Below, piece after piece: positions 13,128-24,600 of a stretch of DNA of 64,000 nt. Position 1 is the first letter of the stretch; every line of letters begins with the position of its first letter. The translations under genes and the position numbers were made by a program. This DNA is from Dimorphilus gyrociliatus. Lineage: Eukaryota > Annelida > Polychaeta > Dinophilidae. Under the pieces are notes generated by a model. That model saw only the letters and a list, made by a program, of their open reading frames with translations. It made no database searches and was not told where the DNA came from. The DNA lies in assembly GCA_904063045.1 (NCBI GenBank), contig CAJFCJ010000012.1:2289180-2353179 (forward strand), written 5' to 3'.

Positions 13128-13860
13128 ATATTCGCCTAGTAAAGACGCCCCTCTCTATTAATATAAGCAAACTTCACTTCATATGATAGTTTATGAATTA
13201 TGCAATAGAAAAAAAGCTGTTGAAATCTTTATGAACCTTTTTATGTTTTTCTATGCCTCTCCCTTTTTTGGTTCACCATTTTTTTTTTTGAAATTATATT
13301 TAGATCAATTGACAAGGAACTTGTTGATTTTTTCGTTACAAAATAAACATTTTGCTGGCCAACATACTTATGAGAAAAGGAAGAGAAAACAAACAGGATA
13401 AAGTTGACTTTTTAATTATAATTATTATAAATAAATAGATAGAATTCATTAGAGAAAAAAGTATAATAAATCAATGAATGAGACTATTAATTGAAATGAA
13501 AAAAGACAAAATATGATATACAATAAACTTTTTAGTTAGAATAAAGCAAACTTTATCAAAATGATCATCTATTTCTTCTTATTTGTTTGTATTGGTCTTT
13601 TTTCCAATTGAATTTACATTGAATTAGTCAACTTATTATTAAAATTAGTTCTTCCTTTCGTTTTCTCTCTGTTATAATATAGAAAAAACATAACAAATAA
13701 ATTAAGCAAAGCTTTTGCGTGCAATACATGAATGTTTAAAAGTATACTAGGGAATGTAACTCGGCGACCGTTAACAACCAACAAATATTGATTAGTTGTC
13801 GGAGTAACTGGAAACTTGTTCACTTTTTTTTACTTCGTTTTACACTTTTGAATAGTCAAC

Positions 13861-15976
13861 ATGATGGAAAAAGTTTTACTTTTATTTGTTTTTGTTGTAT
13901 CATTTTCCTATGGACTTGGTTTGATAAATTACGCTTGTTCCGATGATACAACCTGTCCAAACCAAGCTACATGTAGTAAAGAGGGTTATGAAAGTTGCGA
14001 TAAAGGAAAATGTAAATGTCCCACTGGCCATATCTACACTGGAGGCATTTGCAAAAGAAAACTAGCGTACAATGAGGATTGTAGCGATACTGCTAAAACA
14101 TACTGTGATCCAGCATCATTTCGATGTCTTTCATCTAAATGCGCATGCATTTCGTCGCTGTACGAAATTGATCCGTCTGATAATACAAAATGCGTCAGAA
14201 AGGATCGAAAGAATATTGGAGAAACTTGCACATCGAACACAGTGTGCAGGTATGGAAGTAAGTAAAAAAAAAAGGACTTTATAATAATACATTCTTTTAC
14301 ATCCGGCCTGTTTATCATGTTTGTCTTTTTCATATAAAAAGACGGTAAAACTTATGCTACGTGCGATTCATCAACGAAAAAGTGTACCTGTGGAATTTAC
14401 AAAGCAAATTCAAATAGCGAATGCGTTAAAAGTAAAACAGACTATTTTTAATTTCTTAAAATATGCTTTAAAACGTTATGTGTTGATTGTTATTTTTAGG
14501 AAATTACGATGAAACTTGTAGCAGCTCTCTTGCATGTCTTACTGGAGTGTGTACAGGAGGCAGATGCAGTTGTTTAACCACTTCTAAATGGGATGCTTCA
14601 AAGTCACAATGCTCATTTTGTAAATACTAATTAAGTTGTCTTTTGAATTAATAATTCAAGTTTATCTCTGTTAAGATCAATACAACGATGATTGCTCATC
14701 TGGCAAAGTTTGTGATCTAAGCAAGGGTCTAGTATGCACTTCTAACACTTGCAAATGTCCTTCAAACAAAAAATGGGATTCTTCTAATTCGAGATGCATT
14801 TATTGTAAGTTTTTCAACTGGATTACAAACAATCAAATTCATATATCTTTTTGTAATAATATAGATCAGCACCAAGATGACTGTACATCTCCCAAAATTT
14901 GTGATTCAACTATGGGTTTAATATGTACGAATAAAGTATGTTCTTGTCCTGCATCAAAACCAAAATGGGATTCTTCTAACTCCAGATGCGAATATCGTAA
15001 ATAATATTAAATATATCATAGATAATATAAAACTATTATATTAAAAACTTTTTAGGAAGTTACGGAGAGGCTTGCACTTCGATCATATTATGTAAAAGTG
15101 GCTTATCTTGTCTACCTGATGGTACCTGCGGGTGTAGTTCCGCCTCGAAAATGGTTTGGGATTCGTCACTTTCCCTTTGCAGATTCTGTAAGTAAACTTC
15201 CTTTTGATGTTCTCTCTTATTAGAATAGGTAAATTCAATTAATATCAATTTGTTATTATTATTAATTATTATATAGACTGGCACGGAGAATCTTGCGACA
15301 CAAACAAAAAATGTGATCTTAATAAAGGTTTAGGTTGTAACTCTGGAACGAATAAATGCGACTGTTCGGCTGGTAAGAGAATGTGGGATGCCGCAGAGAA
15401 AAGTTGTAGAAGAGGTAAGAGGATATCAACTATAATATTTATTTATTCATTCATTCTCTTCCTTTCTATCTCTTAATAGCCAGGTGGAGAGAAAGTTGCG
15501 AAACGGCTGATTGTGAATCTTCAATAAACTTGATATGTACTAATAAAAAGTGCGAATGTCGGACCAATTACAATGGTCATGCTTCTGTCCGTATCTCCTA
15601 TTGGGATGGCGTTTCCGCTAAAACTGTTCAATCTTCTACCTCTTCAAACGTCTGTGTATATAAGGACTCTGTATTGAATGTGAAAGATGGACAAGAATGC
15701 AATTACCAGTCAAATTTTTTAAGTTTAAGTTTAAAATTATGCGATACTGGTCTAACCTGCAAAGTAAACGCCTGTCCAAAAACGACTACCTTAATGAAAA
15801 GCGTCTGCGTCAAAGGTTCGTACAATAATTGATCTTTTAACAATATAAAAGTAATATTAAAGTCAAATTTTTCCTATTCATTTCCAGATCCAAGTAAAAG
15901 TTCTGCAAACTCTTTACAGTTGAATGCTATCATTATTTTCATTTCTTCTCTATTCTATTTTTTATATATTCATTGA
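13861..15976 (+). CDS. secreted or anchored protein of tandem Cys-rich (EB-like) modules
   Basis: Nine exons: 13861-14257, 14342-14431, 14500-14619, 14676-14804, 14865-14996, 15056-15187, 15277-15414, 15480-15815, 15888-15976; 520 residues. All internal introns are phase 1. A signal peptide (MMEKVLLLFVFVVSFSYG) is followed by a longer Cys-rich first exon. Exons 3-7 each encode one module of about 40-46 residues with the pattern C-x5-7-C-x6-8-C-x4-7-C-x-C, ending in a recurrent KWDSSNSRC-like motif. Exon 8 is an enlarged, divergent module. Exon 9 encodes a hydrophobic C-terminus (LNAIIIFISSLFYFLYIH) fitting a GPI-anchor signal or TM helix. The spacing resembles EB/EGF-like modules of nematode and spiralian surface proteins, but I do not recognise a named family. 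The gene evidently grew by exon duplication. Function unknown. Confidence 0.85.
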
Positions 15977-18604
15977 GTATTTAAACAATACTGATTGAAA
16001 AATATGTGGAAATTTCCAATTTACTTGTTAAAAGAAATAAGAAGATTAAATATCTAATCAACAGGAAGATCTTTTCTTCAATATACTAATTTACATATAT
16101 ATAGAAGTTTTATATATCTTTCACATCTACACAGTAAAAAACACTATCATTTAGGGATTTATTGCTTTTTTAAAAAGAAATAATCTAAAATAAACGATTG
16201 ATTTTAAGTTAAAACTTTGTTATTTTATACTTTTATCGTTCTGTCGCTCTTTCCTCTTTTCCAATCGCTATTAATATATTCCTTTTCTTCATTGTTAGGT
16301 TTTATTCTAGTCTACTGTAATATTAAGTTATTATTTGACTCACTTTAAGGATTTTCATACGAATGACTATTTAAAAATATATTGAAAAAATCGGTAAAGT
16401 ATCGGTCAATATTAAATATTCAAATTGATGATTCAGTACATATATATTGTATATACTTTTTATTTTTTACTCTTATTAACTAGAGAACAAAAGAAAGCTC
16501 AATTGGTTAACCTTTACTATAGAATTTTAATATTAAAATCCTTTATTTTAAGTGAGAGAAAGAGAGATCGTACTTGTATCATAAAAAAATAAGAGTTACA
16601 ATAAATTGATAATGTTGGAAGGGAATAAGAAAGATTAATTAACATTTATATCCTATTTCGTACTAATACGATAGCTAATGATACTCATTTTTTGGTACAA
16701 TTCTATCTACTATTCCATCTTTATTTGAATCTTATCTCTCTTTCCAATAGATTTAAAATTCTGTTATCATTCCTTACTTTAAAACTTCATTTAAATATTT
16801 CAATTCTCTCTTCTTCATTTCTCTTTCGACAGTCCTGTTTATTGTCAATTCATAAATTATTATTACGATTTATTGCTGTTAGTTATGAATGCATGCAAAG
16901 GAGATTACAACAGAAAAATTTCAAATATTAATTTATCTCTTCTTTTGACAGGTTATATTTTCTTTTTCGAATCAATCCATCTTCTACAGTGACATTGAAG
17001 AGAGAATTTGTAAAAAAAATAACATTATATATTATTAACAACTTCGTCTTTTTAATCAGTCATCATAGTCACAATGTATTTCAAGGATACAGTTTAATTT
17101 ATTAGTGTTGTACATATATGCCACATCCCATCAGTAAAATTGCTCATTATGCCAGAATTGGATAACCTACTTACCCGGACGTAACTAGGTGTTAACTTTA
17201 ACAGTCAAAAATGATAGTTATCCTGAAGTGTTATATCTCTAATAGAAACAATATAACATAAACACCTTATACAGTGTAAACATTACATATCGTATTAGCC
17301 GCGGTAAAGAACATATACAATTAATAAAATAGCCAGCGAAGAGAGATGTGCATCTGATAGAGTTATCAAAATAGCTACTGTGGAAGAGACTACTCGTCAA
17401 GGCGAAGATCTTGCTTTAAAGCACGTCTTTGCTTCAATTCTGCTTGTTACAGTCATAAATCGTGTGATAATGTTGAAATGGGCAATTTCATAAATGGGAT
17501 CTACCATGTATAAAGTGAAAGAAAGAGAGAGAGAAGAAATACTTAAAATATTATATAAAGTATGATCAAAAATCTCTTTATCTCTGTAATATTCTTAATC
17601 AAGGTTAAAGTAGACAACAATAGCAGACTGTGGAAAATTTTTCTCGAGGATTTTTACAGAAAGAAGTGACCTTGATAAGAATTACGTATGACGACTTTAA
17701 ACTTGATTTTGATTATAATAGAAAAAAAATATCATTAACATCGGAAAGCTTATTTCTACTTTCTTCAATATTATATTAATTACAATAAGAAATATTATAA
17801 AGAATATTAAGCATATTGCATATAGAAAAAAAGAAGAACTCGCACAAATATCACAGACATCTATTGTTATCAGTAACTATTGACTAAATTAATCATTGAG
17901 ATAGTCAACTGTTATATTTTTATCACACTTAAAATCGACTATGCAAGTAAAACTTCACTGGTAGCATTACTTGTTGGGAATTTAGTAATCAATCTTGTCT
18001 TAAGCAATACTAAACTAATTGAATTTATCCATTAATATAATAAGATAGGTAGAGAACCTAATACAATTCAAGAATTCGTGACATAACATATTAAAATTAG
18101 ATAATTCATCTTATCTTTGAGCCCGTTGACTGAATTATTAAACTTTAGAATGTGAATATAGATAAACTAATCTATATTTCTTTTTCTATTCCCTTCTCTC
18201 TTCCACAAAAATGAGATGAGCTATTTGTAATAGATATTATAGAATTAAGCATTGAATCATCATCATCATGGTGATACTCCTATGATTTTATGTTCAAATT
18301 GATATTTTTATCAAAATTCTTTACAGTTGTAAAAATCTTGAATTGTTATATTTTGGAATTCAGTGAATTGTCTCATCGACGTTTAAGGGGACTCGATCAA
18401 ATTTCAATTTTTATAGTTTTATTATTGAAGATTATAAGATATTAATCTTTTCCATCCTCACTGCTGCAGTCACTTTAGAGTATTTTTTCATATAAAAGCT
18501 TTGAATTTTTCAATCTCTACTCCCATCTTTTTCCGCCTCTCCTCCTTCTCCTTCTCCTCCTCCTCCCTCTTCCCTCTCCATCATCCCTACAACGGATTAA
18601 AATA
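15977..18604. other. 2.6 kb intergenic region, nothing recognised
   Basis: AT-rich DNA between two plus-strand genes. It should contain the 3' UTR of the Cys-rich module gene and the promoter of the Ig-like gene. A C/T-rich tract lies at about 18520-18590 just before the next ATG. Several open frames exist but none has protein-like composition or matching splice sites. Confidence 0.55.
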
Positions 18605-21452
18605 ATGAAAATATTATTATTTTTCATTGGTTTGTTTTTTTTTAAAAAAAACAAAAATAAAATAAATTTTATTGATAAAATTCAATGAATGCTTCTTTTG
18701 TTCTTTTATTCCAGTGAATATTTGTTTACTTTTTCCGATAAACTGCGAAACGGGTTTACCAAAAAATCATGCTGTAAATATTAGAGATTCTACAGTGGTC
18801 AATTGTTCTGGAATATCTTCAGATACTCACACTATACTAAGATGGATGTTCTATCAAACTCAAACGTTTGATATACATCATATTGCAACTAATGGAAATG
18901 TTGAAGACGATTGGAAAAATGATTTTCAAATTGAAGATGGAAATTTGCTAAAAATCCTTTCAGTTGATAAAAAAACAGCTGGATTATACGAATGTTCTGG
19001 TTATAGAAACAATACGGATTTAGAGTATCATTTAGCATTTATACATGCTATAGGTATATTATTTCTCTTTTATTTTCTTTTATTTAAATAGTCCATCGTA
19101 TATTATTATGATAGATCCTCAACCATCGTGTGCAGAATCAGCAGTTGTTATTAACCCTGAATTTCCTAGTAATTCTAAAATTGCTTATTGCTATTCCAAC
19201 TATACTGCTAGATGGCCACCTATCGTTAAAACAAATCCGAGTATTGGACAATTATTTAGATCTGTAGCCTATCAAGAAGGTGAAGTTGGAAGACCAGAAA
19301 TTGAATTTACCGTTGGATCTTGTGCAATCATTAATAAAGATGCTAGTTTCAATTGTTCGATGAATTACGGTGCTCCTCCAAGTTACACTATCATTAGCGA
19401 AAATACCGATACCAGTAGCATGCAACTAACTACTCAATGTAGTTCTTCGGGCATCAATGATGATAATGGTAATAAAAATTTCTAATATTTTCTTTAAAAA
19501 ACAAAAAGTCATTCAATTTTCAATTTTCATCGTTTAACAGTACCTCAATGGTTAAAAGAGAAATGTCGATTTGGCCTACTGCCAGATAATTATCGAAAAA
19601 GACCAAAAAATACAGCAGTCCTTAAAGGTACCAATAAACAAATCTTCTTTACATTTAATAAGATAATGCTGTTTTCCCTTCCACCCACCCACTCTTTATA
19701 GACTCTTCAACAATTTTGAACTGTTCAGCAATTTCAGCCGATGATTATTCAAGAGCTAGTTGGACACTTTCAAAAAGCCAGAAAGATGAAAACATTATCG
19801 TCGCTGAGAATTTCAATATTGAACCACCAGTTAGTGATTTATATAAAATAAGTGGATTTGGCACTTATAATTTAGAGATAGTAAAAGTGAATGAAGAGAC
19901 TTCAGGTGTTTATCAATGCTATGGATACAATTCATCCAATAGTTTTGAAAATTATTATAAAGCTTTCGTTTCGACGATGAGTAAGATATTTTTTCCTCTT
20001 GTTTCGCTTCTTCATCATCATGTTTGCTTTGTTTTAATTTAGGTAAACCATTTTGTTTGAAAACAACACATCCAGCTCTACCTACTTCCTCAAGAATGGC
20101 TTTTTGCCATGTTCAATATGCCAGTAGCTGGCCACCAAATATGAAAGTTGGAACAATTGATAACTCTTTAAATATGCGCTCCTATACAGAAAAGAATACT
20201 AGCGATTATTTTAAAGTTGGTCAATGCGGCATCTTAGCAAACGCCCAATCGAGTTTCAATTGTACAGTAAATTTTCCAGCTCCTCCAGAATCTATTCTAT
20301 TAGATGAATCGTATGATAATTCAAGTCCAGATTTCAGTGAAACGTGCTTCGATATTGAGATGCCGTTGTCGGAAGGTTCGATTAATCTTATCATTTAATG
20401 AAGCAAAACAAAACAAATTTCATGATTGATCGATTGTTTTCTATTCAGTTCCAAAATGGCTTCTTGACAAATGCGAAGACGCTTTCCGACTCACAACTCT
20501 ACCACCTTCAACAGTTCCACCAACAACGAAAAAACCAAGACCTTCCACTGGTGCCCCAAAAAACATTGCTACAGAACCTGGATCACCAGCTTTCGCCGAT
20601 TGCACGACAATAGATGAAACCTTTGAAGTACGCTCGTGGTTTTTCGTACAAAGTCAAGCCCCTGCCAGCTTTGCTATTTCGACCAATATGGTTGTTGTTG
20701 AAGGATTAAGGCCCCATTTCGAATTTCCAGACCAAAATGAGTATAAATTACGTATAAAATCAGTATCTGAAATGACATCTGGACTATACGATTGCTCTGG
20801 AATGAAACAAGTTGGAGGCGATCTACACTTTGAATATTATACAGCATTTTTAAATGTTTTAGACGAACCTAAATGTTCGCAGGATGTCCATACTGCAATT
20901 GTTGACGATAAGAAACTAATCTACTGTTCAGTTAAATACGCTGCCGATTGGATACCAACAATTAATGTAACTGTGGCAGGAGTGAGAATTCCAGCTAAAG
21001 TATGGAATAAATTTGCATTCTCTCTAGCTCCTGTTTACTCAGAAGCGGGCTCGTGTACTATGATTGATAAAAGTGCTAATAGTAAGTTTATAGTTGTCAA
21101 TTGTCCATTTAAAGAATTAATTACTATATATCTTTTAGATTATGGATGTGTTGTAAAGTTTGATTCACCACCAAGCGAAATTATATTTGACGATTACTAC
21201 GATAAAGATGCCCCTGATATGACAAGAAGTTGCGATGGACAAAGCGATTTGAATACAATATCCCAATGGCTTAAAGAAGAATGTTTAAAAGAATACGGCC
21301 TTTCGACGTTAAATCCTCCCACTTCACAACCTACAACTAAAACAACAATAATACCTTCAACTACACCTTCTCAAGGCCACGCAACTGCAATCCAGCTAAA
21401 ATCAACCATTATATTTTCTATACTTTCTCTTACTTATAATTTTTATATTTAA
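18605..21452 (+). CDS. membrane-anchored protein with three paired Ig-like units
   Basis: Eight exons: 18605-18629, 18715-19053, 19115-19468, 19541-19627, 19702-19980, 20043-20375, 20449-21081, 21139-21452; 787 residues, all phase 1 introns. Exon 1 plus exon 2 gives a signal peptide (MKILLFFIVNICLLFPINC). The body is three copies of one unit. Each begins with an Ig-like domain (C, W, then L-x-I and a G-x-Y-x-C motif such as SGLYDCSG). A second domain follows with a C-x(n)-C-x5-W core, a VGxCxxI segment and an APPS/SPPS loop. Each unit ends in a short (Q/K)WLK-x-KC tail. A Thr/Pro-rich linker follows unit 2 and another precedes a hydrophobic C-terminus fitting a GPI or TM anchor. There are many N-glycosylation sequons. 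No named family recognised; a cell-surface recognition role is inference. Confidence 0.86.
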
Positions 21453-21663
21453 TTTTGTTTATTGAAATTTCAAAAATATCAAAGTAACACTTTTAAGCAT
21501 CTTTTGTTTATTTATATTGTAAAACTACTATATATAGAGAGCGAGAGAGAGAGAGAGATAGACAGACAGAGATAGTAACAAAGAGATATAATCATATATT
21601 AATATTATTTATCAAGTGGCTTATCAAGTTCTTTTAACGTTTTTGTGAGAAATAACTTCAAGA
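21453..21663. other. convergent 3' ends with GA-rich tract
   Basis: About 210 nt between the stop codons of the Ig-like gene (+) and the mosaic gene (-). A GA/GACA-rich simple repeat lies at about 21536-21575. Confidence 0.8.
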
Positions 21664-24600
21664 CTAATTTTTCAAAATAAACCAAAATACTGAAAGAGCG
21701 TATACTAGTAAATAGTTTAAGTTAAGATGATTTGCCAGTATACTGGCTGTTGAATAGAGCATATTTCCCGGAGGTAATGTTGGACTGTTACAAAAGGAGG
21801 CTGTACAACAGATTAGACAATTAGCCTCTTCGAATCTTTGCCATAGTTGTAGAATTGAATCCGAATGCGGTTCCATATCTTCTTGGGCAACAGTAGGTTT
21901 ATCGCTACATAGAATTAAAGAAAAACATTATAGTCGTTTTTACTGCTTTCCTCTTAGTATATCATATACGTACTTATTTACAATATCGATAAGAAATTTA
22001 TACATGTTCTTACACAATTCAGTCTGACGTTGTGTACATTCACCGGCTTTGGCGCATCTCTTCTCGACTACGCTTTCCAATGGTGATTTATTGAACCTGT
22101 AAAGACAGCCAGGACTACCCAATTCACATTGAAGAGACGGACCTCGACAACTTAGTCTATTTTGTAAAATATCCATATCTGAAGTAAACTTCTTAACGCA
22201 AACTGTACAACTTAATTCTGAAATGAATTGATCTAATTAGATGTTTGTTAAAAAATCTATTTTATAAAGTTTACTTGGACATTTATTGTCTGAACAGAAT
22301 TTATGCTCGTATTGAAGAATCTCATTTGTAACTACACTCGGTTGAACTGTTACTCCGCTCTCTGGCAAATTATCTTCAGTTTGCATAGTACAAACTCGTT
22401 TTCTTGAATGAATTCCCATACCACAACTTTCGCTACATTTACTCCATTTCTCAAAGTCCTTGCATGTCATAGTACTTTGACAGGGTTTCATCTGACAAGT
22501 TTCGTATTCGCTTGAAGATCCTTCGCAATCCTTACCTCCCCACTGAGGCTTTGGGGTATCGCAATATCTTCTTTTATACCTAACACCTGGCCCACAGGTT
22601 TTGTGGCAATTAGACCAACTTCCCCAAAGAGACCAACCACCATCAAATGGTTGTCCACACTCTACCTCTTTACAAATTTCAAAAATTTCGCCTGCTCCCT
22701 CACAATCAGCACCATTAATTGGCGTAGGATTATCGCATTTTCTTATTCTCTTTCTCTGCCCCGTACTGCACGACACACTACAGCGTGACCATTCTTTCCA
22801 AAGACCCCATTTGCCATCTCTTGTAGAGCAGGCTCCTTTTTCACATTTGATAACTTCACTTGCAGAACCTGCACACTTTTTACCTCCATGAACCGGTCTA
22901 GGATTGTTGCATTCCCTCCTCCTTGTTTGAACTCCTAGACCACAGTCAACAGAACAGTCAGCCCAAGCTCCCCAACCACCCCATTGACCATCAGTAACAA
23001 CTAATGTTAAAAAAAACGAAATTCTATAGTAAAATATTATTCATTTTGTTATTCTCTTACCAAATTGGCAATTTTTGCCAACAAATGGTGGAACACATTT
23101 ACAGGTGTAAAATCCGATTTCATTAATACAAGCTGCTTCGTTCTTGCACGGTTCAGATAAACATTCGTCAATTTCTGTTTCACAGACTGCTCCTGTAAAA
23201 CCCGCTGAGCAAAGACAAGTATAAGATCCAACTGTAGATTCCAGGCATGATGCTCCATTTTTACACGGTAAAGAAGCGCACTCTTCAATTTCTATATTAA
23301 AAAAATTTGTAAGAAAACATTTCAAATTATGAAAATTTAACCTCTTTCGCAAATTTCTCCTCCATAGCCAGAGGCACATTCGCAAGTCCAACTATTCACG
23401 CCATCCTTACAAGATCCGCCGTTTTTACAATTATTTACAACGCAATCGTTTATATCTATTGATAATAGTAAATGAATATAAAGATGTTATGAAAGAGAGA
23501 AAGAGTATCGAAAGATAACCGACTTTCTTGGCAGTCTGTCCCAGTGTATCCTTCCTGACATATACACGTGTAAGAATTTATACCGTCTAAACAAGTTGCT
23601 TGGTGTTTACAAGGCTTTGCGGAGCAATCGTCCACGTCTAGTGAATGATGCATTAGGCGAAAAGAAAAGAAAATACTAACAATTAAGCTTACTTATTTCA
23701 CATCTCTTTCCATGTAGACCATCGTCACAAATACAGGAATAATCGTCGAAAGTATTCTCCTGGCAAGTTCCTCCATTTACGCAAGGATTACTTCCACACT
23801 CCGAAAAATCTAATGATAATTTACAAAAGCTCTAAATTAATGCTTATATTGTATTTGATTTTTACCTTCATCACAATTCTTTCCAGTCCATCCACTTTCG
23901 CAATAGCATTTGTAATCAGCGTGTAAATCAGTACAATTGATAGCATTTATACAAGGATTCGACTGGCATTCGTCCTGTGCTGAAGATTGAAGGGCTTTAT
24001 TACGGTATTATATTTTATTAAATCAATACCTATATGGCAATTTGTTCCTATTGAACCTTTCCGACATTTACATTCATAATAATTATCACGGTTCAAACAT
24101 GATCCTCCATTCTTGCACGGAGAGGATACGCACTCGTCAATATCTGGATAGAAATGATTGTATAAGAATAAATATAATACTAATCAAATCTTATAATAAA
24201 TATAAACCTATTTCGCAAGCTTCTCCAATAAAACCAGGCTTACAAACGCATTCATATTTACCCTCCAAGTTCAAACATTCACTTGCTCCTGATGAACAAG
24301 GAGAAGATAGACATTCGTTTATGTCAAATTCGCATATTTTCCCCTTGTAACCAGCCGTACAATTACAGTAATACGACATATCTTGATCAATACACGTTCC
24401 ATTCCAACATGGATTCGAGTCACATTGATTTAAATCAACGACGCCTTTATTAAGTTCTTCACATAACAGAGGTCCTACTGAAAATTCAACTCTTTCAAAA
24501 CTACTTCCTGTATCTCCACCGTGAACCATTCTAATTGGTATTTTTTCGTTATCAGTAAACACTCCTAAATCTTCCGACCAAAAATTTAAATTTCGACATG

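Larger units (their letters stand above)
11943..13860. other. divergent intergenic region
   Basis: About 1.9 kb between the SLC6 first exon (-) and the ATG of the modular secreted gene (+). It holds two (TA)n tracts (about 11976-12006 and 13088-13125) and pyrimidine-rich DNA around 11820-11850. No supported exon. Confidence 0.6.

Noticed and set aside
12484-13401. Phe/Leu-rich plus-strand ORFs between SLC6 and the Cys-rich gene
   Set aside because: Translations of T-rich DNA; no signal peptide plus domain, no splice partners.
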